6,254 nt of DNA from Burkholderia sp. (GTDB taxonomy: Bacteria > Pseudomonadota > Gammaproteobacteria > Burkholderiales > Burkholderiaceae). Shown piece by piece: positions 1 to 5,351 of the stretch. Positions within the stretch are counted from its first letter, which is position 1, and each line of letters opens with the position of its first letter. The notes under the pieces were generated by a model. That model was not told where the DNA came from and did no database searches. It was given only the letters and a program-made list of their open reading frames with translations. Both the position numbers and the translations under genes were made by a program. The stretch is from NCBI GenBank assembly GCA_028292565.1, contig JAQGMD010000254.1:1-6254 (forward strand), in the 5' to 3' direction.

Positions 1-2157
1 GCCTACGCCTGCGAAGAGATCGCCAAAGATCCCGCCATGGCCGCCGAGTACACCTCGCGCGCCAACCTGGTCGCGGTGATCACTAACGGCACCGCAGTGC
101 TGGGACTGGGCGACATCGGACCGCTTGCGGGCAAGCCGGTGATGGAAGGCAAAGGTTGCCTGTTCAAGAAATTCGCCGGCATCGACGTATTCGACATCGA
201 GCTGGCTTCACACGACCCCGACAAACTGGTTGAAGCCATCGCCATGATGGAGCCGACGGTAGGCGGCATCAACCTCGAAGACATCAAGGCGCCCGAGTGC
301 TTCTACATCGAGAAGCAATTGCGTGAGCGCATGAACATTCCTGTCTTCCATGACGACCAGCACGGCACCGCCATCATTTCTTCTGCCGCATTGATCAACG
401 GCCTGAAGGTGGTCGGCAAGGAAATTGGCAAGGTCAAGGTGGCCGTGTCAGGCGCCGGCGCCGCGGCCATCGCCTGCCTCGACACCATGGTGAGCCTCGG
501 CGTGAAGCGCGAAAACATTTTCGTCACCGATTCCAAGGGCGTGATCTACAACGGGCGCGACCGCAACATGGAAGCCAACAAGGCGCGCTACGCGCAGCGG
601 ACCGAGGCGCGGCTGCTGGCCGACATCGTCGAAGGCGCGGACGTGTTCCTCGGATGTTCGACCGCCGGCGTGCTGACCGCCTCCATGGTGAAAACCATGG
701 CGCCCAAGCCGATCATCCTGGCCCTGGCCAATCCCGAACCCGAGATCCGTCCGGAAATCGCCAAAGCCGCGCGCCCCGACTGCATCATCGCCACCGGCCG
801 CTCGGACTATCCCAACCAAGTCAACAACGTGCTTTGCTTCCCGTATATCTTCCGGGGCGCGCTGGACTGCGGCGCCACCAAGATCACGGAAGAAATGAAG
901 CTGGCCTGTGTCCAGGCGATCGCCGACCTTGCTGAAGCGGAGACCAACGATGCGGTGGCCGCGGCCTATGCCGGGCAGGACCTCACTTTCGGTCCGGAAT
1001 ACATCATTCCGAAACCGTTCGACCAGCGCCTGATCGAGAAGATTGCGCCGGCCGTAGCCAAAGCGGCTGCGGAGTCGGGCGTCGCCACGCGCCCGATCCA
1101 GAACCTCGACGCGTACCGGCAGCAGCTCAGCCATTTCGTGTATCACACCGGCCTCATCATGAAGCCCGTATTCTCATCCGCCAAGGCCGAACCGAAACGG
1201 GTGGTCTATGCGGAAGGGGAAGAAGATCGCGTACTGCGCGCGGTACAGACCGTGGTCGACGAAGGACTTGCCAAGCCGATCCTGGTCGGACGCCCGCAGG
1301 TGATCAGCAAGCGGATCGCAAAGGCCGGACTGCGTCTGAAGGCCGGTGTCGATTTCGAGCTGGTCAACCCGGAAGAGGATCCTCGCTACCGCGCCTATTA
1401 CGAGGCTTACCACGCGCTGCGAGGCCGTCATGGCATCACGCCGGACACCGCCAAGACCATGCTGCGCCGCTCCAATACCCTGATCGGCACCATGCTGGTA
1501 CACATGGGCGACGCGGACGCGCTGCTGTGCGGCACGGTAGGGCGCTTTGACGGGCACCTGGAACACGTGCGCGACGTCATCGGCCTCGCCCCGGGCGCGC
1601 AAGTGTTTGCTGCAATGAATGCGCTGATGCTCGAAAAGTACACGCTGTTCATCACCGACACCTATGTCAACGACGATCCGAGCGCGGAAGAGCTCGCCGC
1701 GATCACGCAGCTTGCGGCGGAAGAAATCAGGCGCTTCGGCCTGCAGCCCAAGGTCGCCATGCTGTCGCATTCGATGTTCGGCTCATCCGATCGGCCGTCC
1801 GCCCGCAAAATGCGTGCAGCCCGTGACATCCTGGCGCGTGTTGCACCCGACCTCGAAGTCGAGGGCGAAATGCAGGGCGATGCGGCGCTGGTGGAAGACG
1901 TGCGGCGTCATTTCCTGCCGGGCAGCACGCTGGCGGGCAGCGCCAACCTGTTGGTGATGCCGACTCTGGATGCCGCCAACATTGCGTTCAATCTGCTCAA
2001 GATCACCGGCGGGCAGGGCGTGACGGTGGGACCGATCCTGCTCGGCGCAGCCAAGCCGGTGCATGTCCTCAATCCGGCCGCTACTTCACGCCGCATCGTC
2101 AACATGACCGCGGTGGTGGTGGCGGAAGCGTTGGCCGCTCTGCAGCGCCGCGAGTAA
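1..2157 (+). CDS. maeB: NADP-dependent malic enzyme with C-terminal phosphotransacetylase-like domain (5' truncated)
   Basis: Catalyses oxidative decarboxylation of malate to pyruvate with NADP+ reduction in the cytoplasm, linking the TCA cycle to NADPH and pyruvate supply. The reading frame is open from base 1 and 718 residues are visible. By recalled comparison with E. coli MaeB (about 759 residues) roughly 43 N-terminal residues, including the conserved YSPGV tyrosine region, lie left of the window. Visible residues 21-50 carry [16 protein letters not shown] and GKPVMEGKG, the latter holding the catalytic lysine region. The metal-binding segments are FDIE (about 64-67) and HDDQHGTA (117-124). 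The dinucleotide-binding loop is SGAGAAAIA (150-158). From about residue 395 to the end a phosphotransacetylase-like domain follows. Its usual catalytic Ser-Arg...Asp near the C-terminus is replaced by N691-P-A-A-T-S-R-R698, as in E. coli MaeB, so this domain is probably regulatory (acetyl-CoA sensing) and not enzymatic. The stop is TAA at 2155-2157. Identity is very secure. Confidence 0.97.
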   Translation, partial: AYACEEIAKDPAMAAEYTSRANLVAVITNGTAVLGLGDIGPLAGKPVMEGKGCLFKKFAGIDVFDIELASHDPDKLVEAIAMMEPTVGGINLEDIKAPECFYIEKQLRERMNIPVFHDDQHGTAIISSAALINGLKVVGKEIGKVKVAVSGAGAAAIACLDTMVSLGVKRENIFVTDSKGVIYNGRDRNMEANKARYAQRTEARLLADIVEGADVFLGCSTAGVLTASMVKTMAPKPIILALANPEPEIRPEIAKAARPDCIIATGRSDYPNQVNNVLCFPYIFRGALDCGATKITEEMKLACVQAIADLAEAETNDAVAAAYAGQDLTFGPEYIIPKPFDQRLIEKIAPAVAKAAAESGVATRPIQNLDAYRQQLSHFVYHTGLIMKPVFSSAKAEPKRVVYAEGEEDRVLRAVQTVVDEGLAKPILVGRPQVISKRIAKAGLRLKAGVDFELVNPEEDPRYRAYYEAYHALRGRHGITPDTAKTMLRRSNTLIGTMLVHMGDADALLCGTVGRFDGHLEHVRDVIGLAPGAQVFAAMNALMLEKYTLFITDTYVNDDPSAEELAAITQLAAEEIRRFGLQPKVAMLSHSMFGSSDRPSARKMRAARDILARVAPDLEVEGEMQGDAALVEDVRRHFLPGSTLAGSANLLVMPTLDAANIAFNLLKITGGQGVTVGPILLGAAKPVHVLNPAATSRRIVNMTAVVVAEALAALQRRE

Positions 2158-2170
2158 AGCGGGGCAGGCG

Positions 2171-2193
2171 CCGGTGGGCACCAGCCCACCCGG
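2171..2193 (+). terminator. Compact GC-rich hairpin after maeB (no U-tract; possible REP-like unit)
   Basis: GGTGGGC (2173-2179), loop ACCA and GCCCACC (2184-2190) form a 7-bp perfect stem that can be extended by CC/GG across a bulged C. It starts 13 bp after the maeB stop. No T-run follows, so it is not a canonical intrinsic terminator. It may stabilise the 3' end of the maeB mRNA, support Rho-dependent 3' processing, or be one copy of a dispersed palindromic element. Only one copy is present in this window. Confidence 0.45.
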
Positions 2194-2197
2194 TCGT

Positions 2198-2215
2198 ACT
2201 GTAAAGCACTGTAAA
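2198..2215 (+). repeat. Tandem direct repeat ACTGTAAA x2, 10-bp period
   Basis: Two identical octamers, ACTGTAAA, lie at 2198-2205 and 2208-2215, so their starts are 10 bp apart, about one helical turn. The pair lies right after the hairpin that follows maeB. The spacing is compatible with a protein binding the same DNA face twice, but chance duplication is also possible in so short a motif. Confidence 0.4.
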
Positions 2216-2269
2216 TTTTGCCGCCTGCAGCGGGTTACTGAAGACGCGACGCGATGCAGTGCGATGGAC

Positions 2270-2275
2270 TACAAT
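2270..2275 (+). promoter_or_regulatory. Possible -10 element TACAAT
   Basis: TACAAT matches five of six bases of the sigma70 -10 consensus. No good -35 hexamer is found 16-18 bp upstream (the sequence there is GC-rich, GACGCG-like) and there is no extended -10 TG at the right place. If real, it would start a transcript near 2282 and give the receiver gene a leader of about 270 nt. This is a weak call. Confidence 0.2.
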
Positions 2276-2322
2276 GCACACTCTTACGAACCGAATGCGG
2301 ATCTGATCCATGCGGGGATAAA

Positions 2323-2336
2323 TTGAGTCACCTCAA
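2323..2336. promoter_or_regulatory. FNR/CRP-family-like dyad TTGAG-TCAC-CTCAA
   Basis: A perfect inverted repeat, TTGAG N4 CTCAA, has the geometry of the FNR/Dnr box (TTGAT N4 ATCAA). It differs only at the innermost base of each half-site and extends outward by one more A:T pair (2322/2337). A GATAAA hexamer at 2361-2366 could be a -10 element. With a start near 2371-2373 the dyad would be centred at about -42 to -44, close to a class II activator position. Assignment to the FNR family is inference from spacing and half-site; no regulator gene is in the window. Confidence 0.35.
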
Positions 2337-2346
2337 TAACGCTCGA

Positions 2347-2372
2347 CCCGTTTCTGGCACGATAAAAACGGG
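2347..2372. repeat. Inverted repeat CCCGTTT-N12-AAACGGG
   Basis: CCCGTTT at 2347-2353 is the exact reverse complement of AAACGGG at 2366-2372, with a 12-base spacer. It overlaps the possible -10 GATAAA. It could be an operator arm pair, or a 7-bp stem if transcribed from further upstream. It has no following T-run, so it is not a terminator. Confidence 0.35.
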
Positions 2373-2440
2373 CAAGAGCTGGGCCGCACCGGTTCAAAAC
2401 AAAATTGAAGCGCGTTTTTATACGCTTGAGGGACGGATGC

Positions 2441-2554
2441 ATGTGTAGCGAAGGTCGATGGCCATCAATGGCGAACAGAACAGATACCCAGCCACAACTC
2501 CCCTTTTTCGGTAACCCAATTGGGCAGCGGCATGATCGCTGCGGGGAGTTTTAG
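2441..2554 (+). CDS. Putative 37-residue leader peptide / small protein overlapping the receiver gene start
   Basis: I do not recognise this small ORF. It starts at ATG 2441 with a good Shine-Dalgarno, GAGGGA (2428-2433), at 7-nt spacing. It ends with TAG at 2552-2554, whose last G is the first base of the GTG start of the receiver gene (TAGTG), a typical translational-coupling arrangement. The peptide begins MCSEGRW, has Cys at 2 and 34, four prolines (8, 18, 21, 26) and an LPFFGNPIG stretch, and shows no signal peptide or membrane segment. Only 18 of the 36 codons after the start end in G or C, clearly lower than in the neighbouring genes, and rare-type codons (AGA, ACA, CGA) occur. It may therefore act through being translated and not through its product. 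An alternative is that the frame is open by chance. The internal ATG at 2468 has no Shine-Dalgarno. Confidence 0.45.
   Translation: MCSEGRWPSMANRTDTQPQLPFFGNPIGQRHDRCGEF
2496..2550 (+). promoter_or_regulatory. Predicted leader structure sequestering the Shine-Dalgarno of the receiver gene
   Basis: AACTCCCC (2496-2503) is the exact reverse complement of GGGGAGTT (2543-2550), which contains the whole Shine-Dalgarno GGGGAG (2543-2548) of the gene starting at GTG 2554. Inside the 39-nt loop lies a second stem, GCAGCG (2524-2529) with CGCTGC (2537-2542) around GCATGAT. It ends directly next to the outer helix and could stack on it. An overlapping palindrome CCCAATTGGG occupies 2515-2524. In this fold the ribosome site is fully paired. 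Ribosomes translating the 37-codon ORF would open the helix. The pairing is seen in the sequence; its function is inferred. Confidence 0.45.
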
Positions 2555-2967
2555 TGACTTCTCCTGTGGACAGTCGCGGCGCAGTCCTGCCCGCGTTTCA
2601 GATGCGCGTCCTGGTGATCGAAGACAACCAGGACCTCGCCCGCTTGTTTTGTGATCTGCTGGAAGTCATGGGTTGTGAGACCGAAGTCGCGTTCAATGCG
2701 CGGACAGGGGTCGAGCGCGCGCGCCGCGTGCAGCCCGACATCGTGTTCTGCGATCTGCGTCTTCCAGGCGAGAAAAACGGCTTTGATGTGGCGCAGGAAC
2801 TGCGTAGTGACGAGGCCTTTGCCCGGCTGCCACTGATCGCGGTTACCGGCTACAGTGACGTCGACGAGCAGCGCCGCGCGCGCGAGGCTGGCTTCGACCG
2901 GGTATTTGCCAAGCCCATCAAGTTCGCCGAAATCCAGGATGTGTTGAAAGATTATCAAAAGCGCTGA
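2554..2967 (+). CDS. Stand-alone response-regulator receiver (CheY-like, no output domain)
   Basis: A 137-residue cytoplasmic phosphoacceptor protein made almost entirely of one receiver domain (about residues 18-134). The acidic pair E23-D24 follows strand beta1 (RVLVIEDN). The phosphoacceptor is D67 in IVFCDLRLPG, the switch threonine is T98 (AVTGYS), and the invariant lysine is K120 followed by P121 (VFAKPI). The loop after D67 reads P71-G-E-K-N-G76, one residue longer than the common P-x-M-D/N-G form. GTG 2554 is preferred because GGGGAG lies 5 nt upstream. ATG 2602 (residue 17) begins right at the domain but has no Shine-Dalgarno. No DNA-binding or enzymatic module follows, so it probably acts by protein contact or as a phosphorelay intermediate. 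No histidine kinase lies nearby, so it is an orphan here and its partner is unknown. It is preceded by a possible coupled leader ORF. Confidence 0.93.
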   Translation: MTSPVDSRGAVLPAFQMRVLVIEDNQDLARLFCDLLEVMGCETEVAFNARTGVERARRVQPDIVFCDLRLPGEKNGFDVAQELRSDEAFARLPLIAVTGYSDVDEQRRAREAGFDRVFAKPIKFAEIQDVLKDYQKR

Positions 2968-2977
2968 AGGCTGCCGC

Positions 2978-3937
2978 TCACTTTCCTGCTTTTCCGTTCT
3001 TCCTCTCCACCATCTTCATCAGCGCATACAGCGTTTCCAGCCGGGCGATCGACACGTTTTCGCGCCGCCCGGCGCGAACTGCATTGCCGAGGATGACTTC
3101 CAGCTCCATCGGCCGGCCATTTTCAAAATCGAGCGCCATGCTGGTTTTATAGGCCGGGGCCTTGCGCGTCCCTTCAATATATTGATCGATCAGTTCCGGC
3201 GATAGGGGATGACCGGCCGCCGCAGCCACCGCACACACTTCCTCCATTGCAGCCCGCACGAACGGGGTGCCGTCCTGCACGGAAAGCATGTCGTCGGTGT
3301 CGAGCACCCCGCCGAGTACTGAAATCGGGTTGAAGACGGCGTTCCACAGGCACTTCTGCCAGCGCGCAGTAACCACATCTTCGGTCAGGATAGGCTTGAT
3401 TCCGCCTCTCTCCAGCATCGAAGCAAGAAGCCTGGCCCGCTCCGACAACCCGCGCGGATAAGTCCCGAAGTGTAAATCGCCGAAAGCGTAGTGCCGTAAC
3501 TTGCCGGGTCCGACGCGGCTGACTTGCACAAATGCTAACGCGCTGATCAACTCATTGTCCGGGAACGCATCGGCGATTTCGGATTCGATCTCCACGCCGT
3601 TTTCTATCAGCACGATCGTCGTATCCGGGCCCACTGCGTCGCGGATCAGGGCGACCCGGTCGGTGCCTTCCACCACCTTCACACTCAAGACCACATAGTC
3701 GGGCGGGCCGCCGGCATAGTCCGCGGCCGAGCGTAGCGTCTGCGCGGGGAGAAATATCCGGTTGCCGAGCCGCTTGCTTTCGATTTCATAACCGTGTTCG
3801 CGCACCGTGTCGTATTCCGAACGGCAAACCACGGAGACATCGGCCCCCTGCAGTTGCAGCGCCGCTCCATAAAAGCTGCCGATGGCGCCGGCGCCAATGA
3901 TTAATACCCGGCTTTGCGATTCCTGAGGATGGGTCAC
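2978..3937 (-). CDS. panE: 2-dehydropantoate 2-reductase (ketopantoate reductase)
   Basis: Reduces ketopantoate to pantoate with NADPH in the pathway to pantothenate and coenzyme A; cytoplasmic. At 319 residues it is near the usual 300-330. An N-terminal Rossmann domain starts with VLIIGAGAIGSFYG (G15-A-G-A-I-G20). K87 (SVK), N113 (ENG), K195 in RWQKCLWNAVFNP and E278 in the C-terminal helical domain match the conserved lysine, asparagine, catalytic lysine and glutamate recalled from E. coli PanE. The start is GTG at 3937, with GGAG 8 nt upstream. It puts the GxGxxG motif 15 residues in, as expected. The frame stays open for 63 more codons upstream to an ATG at 4126, but that part resembles no PanE and overlaps promoter-like DNA. 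The gene stands alone, divergent from pbpG and convergent with the receiver gene. ApbA/PanE paralogues acting on other 2-oxoacids exist, so the exact substrate is less certain than the family. Confidence 0.92.
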   Translation of the reverse strand: MTHPQESQSRVLIIGAGAIGSFYGAALQLQGADVSVVCRSEYDTVREHGYEIESKRLGNRIFLPAQTLRSAADYAGGPPDYVVLSVKVVEGTDRVALIRDAVGPDTTIVLIENGVEIESEIADAFPDNELISALAFVQVSRVGPGKLRHYAFGDLHFGTYPRGLSERARLLASMLERGGIKPILTEDVVTARWQKCLWNAVFNPISVLGGVLDTDDMLSVQDGTPFVRAAMEEVCAVAAAAGHPLSPELIDQYIEGTRKAPAYKTSMALDFENGRPMELEVILGNAVRAGRRENVSIARLETLYALMKMVERKNGKAGK

Positions 3938-3972
3938 TCGAGATGCTCCGATGGTTGGAAGAAATGGTTCGT

Positions 3973-3984
3973 CGATTTTAATCG
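3973..3984 (-). promoter_or_regulatory. Possible panE -10 (TAAAAT) inside dyad CGATT-TT-AATCG
   Basis: On the minus strand TAAAAT (3980-3975) matches five of six -10 bases. It would start transcription near 3968, about 30 nt before the GTG. It sits within a perfect 12-bp dyad, CGATT-TT-AATCG. No convincing -35 is found at 16-18 bp, so either an activator is needed or the call is wrong. Confidence 0.3.
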
Positions 3985-4029
3985 CATCCGTGAAAACGGG
4001 CCGGGCGCCACTTTCAACGCGCGCTATGA

Positions 4030-4070
4030 CATAGGCCAGATACCGGTGGTGGCCCTCGCGTCGGCCTATG
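4030..4070. repeat. 8-bp inverted repeat CATAGGCC...GGCCTATG in the panE-pbpG divergent region
   Basis: CATAGGCC (4030-4037) and GGCCTATG (4063-4070) are exact reverse complements separated by 25 bp, with the palindrome ACCGGT (4042-4047) in the spacer. This lies in the 317-bp gap between the divergent panE and pbpG starts. It could be a shared operator or a hairpin in a longer transcript. The rest of the gap holds promoter-like elements and no convincing gene. Confidence 0.35.
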
Positions 4071-4201
4071 CCGTTAAGGGATGACGGCGTTACTCCTACA
4101 ACGCGCCGCCAGTGATAAACGTGCAAGGCTTCCCCGCAACATTTCTACAAAAAAAGTAACCCGGAATTGATTTAACGAAAGTTTGTGCGCCAGTAACAGG
4201 C

Positions 4202-4207
4202 TATGAT
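4202..4207 (+). promoter_or_regulatory. Probable pbpG -10 element TATGAT
   Basis: TATGAT matches five of six -10 consensus bases and lies 47 bp upstream of the pbpG ATG, giving a leader of about 40 nt. The -35 region at 16-18 bp is poor (AAGTTT-like). An A-tract (4149-4155) and AT-rich sequence upstream might serve as an UP-like element. The position supports it better than the motif strength does. Confidence 0.4.
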
Positions 4208-4254
4208 TGCTACTCCGAAATAATTCATTTGTTGCTTCACTTTCGCCCAAGGGT

Positions 4255-5166
4255 ATGTTTAAGAAAACGCTAATCGCTCTCCTGCTGAGCTGCTCCGCCT
4301 CCGCGTTCGCGCTGCCTTTCAGCTCGCAGCACGCGCTCGTCTTTGACGAGGAAACCGGCAAGATCCTGTTTGAAAAAAATGCCGACGCGATAGTGCCCAT
4401 CGCTTCGATCACCAAGCTCATGACCGCAATGGTGGTGCTGGACGCCAAACAGGACATGAACGAAATGATCAGTATCGACGAGAGTGATGTCGATACCCTG
4501 AAATACAGCTCCTCACGGGTGCCAGTCGGCGTTTCGCTGCCGCGCAAGGACATCCTGCAGCTGGCATTGATGTCCTCCGATAACCGCGCTGCTGCATCGC
4601 TCGCCCGCACCTATCCAGGCGGAAAACTTGCGTTCGTCGCCGCCGTCCGCGAAAAACTGGTCGCGCTGGACATGCGCCAGACCAAGATCGAAGAACCGAC
4701 GGGCTTATCGCCGCATAACATGTCGACAGCCGCCGATCTTGTGAAAATGGTAACTGCGGCAGCCCACTATCCGGAGATCACGCAGCTCACAACCGAAACC
4801 GGCGAGCAGTTCGACATCAACGGACACCCGGTGCGGTATCGCAATACCAATAGCCTGGTAGGCAAAAAAGGCTGGGATATCCTCCTGTCCAAGACCGGTT
4901 TCACCCGCGAAGCCGGCCGTTGCCTGGTGATGCGCCTGCAGTCCGCCGGAAAGAACGTGACAGTGGTGCTGCTCAATGCGCGGGAAAGCGCTCAGAGGCT
5001 GGGCGACGCGCAAAACGTGCAGCGCTTCCTGAACGGCGAGCCGATGTTTGCCGCCAGGCCCGTACGCGTAGCGACGCGCAAAGCCAGGCCCGGCAGAAGC
5101 GCCATGGTGCTGGTCAAGGCAAAGGCGGCGACTGTCAAGATTCGCAAGAAGCGCCCAACGACCTGA
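4255..5166 (+). CDS. pbpG: D-alanyl-D-alanine endopeptidase, penicillin-binding protein 7 type
   Basis: A periplasmic serine DD-peptidase (S11 family) that cleaves D-Ala-meso-DAP cross-links during peptidoglycan remodelling. It has 303 residues, against about 310 for E. coli PBP7. Residues 1-19 form a Sec signal peptide (FKK, hydrophobic core, cleavage likely after SAFA). The three active-site motifs are S51-I-T-K54 (nucleophile Ser51), S108-D-N110 (in LALMSSDNRAAASLA) and K213-T-G215 (LLSKTGFT). EPTGLSPHN and the NTNSLVG segment also follow the PBP7 pattern. The C-terminal tail (about 268-303) is strongly basic, with 13 Lys/Arg and no acidic residue, and may bind the cell wall or membrane. 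ATG 4255 is chosen because it starts a clean signal peptide. The in-frame TTG at 4207 overlaps the putative -10. The AAGGG before the ATG is only 1 nt away, an unusually tight Shine-Dalgarno. It is monocistronic, closed by its own terminator. Confidence 0.95.
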   Translation: MFKKTLIALLLSCSASAFALPFSSQHALVFDEETGKILFEKNADAIVPIASITKLMTAMVVLDAKQDMNEMISIDESDVDTLKYSSSRVPVGVSLPRKDILQLALMSSDNRAAASLARTYPGGKLAFVAAVREKLVALDMRQTKIEEPTGLSPHNMSTAADLVKMVTAAAHYPEITQLTTETGEQFDINGHPVRYRNTNSLVGKKGWDILLSKTGFTREAGRCLVMRLQSAGKNVTVVLLNARESAQRLGDAQNVQRFLNGEPMFAARPVRVATRKARPGRSAMVLVKAKAATVKIRKKRPTT

Positions 5167-5187
5167 GCGTCCTGACGGACTCCGATA

Positions 5188-5220
5188 AAAAACGCCGACT
5201 TGTTCGGCGTTTTTGTTTTT
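5188..5220 (+). terminator. Strong intrinsic terminator after pbpG
   Basis: An 11-bp perfect stem (5188-5198 with 5204-5214, core ACGCCGA/TCGGCGT) closes the loop CTTGT and runs into TTTTTGTTTTT. It begins 21 bp after the pbpG stop. The A-run on the 5' side makes it potentially active on the minus strand too, so it isolates pbpG from the next gene. Confidence 0.93.
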
Positions 5221-5253
5221 CATGGTTGCATTGCAGGGCCGCATTGATGGTTA

Positions 5254-5282
5254 TTTACTTCGTGGCGGCGAATCGATACACT
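5254..5282 (+). promoter_or_regulatory. Putative promoter of the Bug-family gene
   Basis: TTTACT (5254-5259) and TACACT (5277-5282) are separated by 17 bp, and each matches four of six consensus bases. Transcription would begin near 5289, giving a leader of about 60 nt and placing the 19-bp dyad directly downstream of the start. The strength is moderate at best. Confidence 0.4.
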
Positions 5283-5293
5283 GGTTCGAAAAA

Positions 5294-5312
5294 TGTGGAA
5301 TCATATTCCACA
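5294..5312. promoter_or_regulatory. Perfect 19-bp operator-like dyad TGTGGAAT-CAT-ATTCCACA
   Basis: Two 8-bp arms are exact reverse complements around a 3-bp centre, 39 bp before the start codon of the Bug-family gene and just downstream of its putative promoter. The TGGAA-N5-TTCCA core resembles operators of IclR-family regulators (recalled E. coli IclR-type consensus TGGAA-N5-TTCCA). The position would suit repression by blocking initiation or early elongation. The stem is not followed by a T-run, so it is not a terminator. The regulator is not in the window. Confidence 0.6.
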
Positions 5313-5351
5313 GTGCAGAACTACATCGAGAGCACCTCAAAGGAGACGAGC

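Noticed and set aside
448..1146. 232-codon minus-strand ORF, and other long minus-strand ORFs within maeB
   Set aside because: These are antisense shadows of a highly conserved malic enzyme in GC-rich DNA, without RBS or family features of their own.
2355..2372. TGGCAC at 2355-2360 as a sigma54 -24 element
   Set aside because: The -12 partner (TTGC at the fixed distance) is absent; the bases there are AAAC.
2387..2405. ACCGGTTCAAAAC resembling a tRNA T-arm
   Set aside because: The 3' half of the T-stem does not pair with the 5' half, and no acceptor, D or anticodon stem is found around it.
2254..2448. 64-codon ORF on the + strand between maeB and the receiver gene
   Set aside because: No Shine-Dalgarno before its ATG and no recognisable protein character. 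It runs across the FNR-like dyad and putative promoter, and ends just after the start of the better-supported 37-codon ORF in another frame.
2458..2514. 18-codon ORF starting at ATG 2458 with GAAGG 3 nt upstream
   Set aside because: The spacing is short and the ORF ends 40 bp before the receiver start. The overlapping ORF from 2441 has a better RBS and couples directly to the GTG start.
3938..4126. 63-codon N-terminal extension of the panE frame (ATG at 4126)
   Set aside because: The Rossmann motif fits a start at GTG 3937 with a GGAG Shine-Dalgarno. The extension has no family resemblance and covers promoter-like DNA and inverted repeats.
4167..4177. TTGATTTAACG near pbpG as an FNR half-site or -35
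   Set aside because: There is no matching ATCAA half-site, and the distance to the TATGAT -10 (about 29 bp) is far too long for a -35.
4074..4610. 178-codon minus-strand ORF over the start of pbpG
   Set aside because: It is antisense to the signal peptide and first two catalytic motifs of PBP7 and has no recognisable features.
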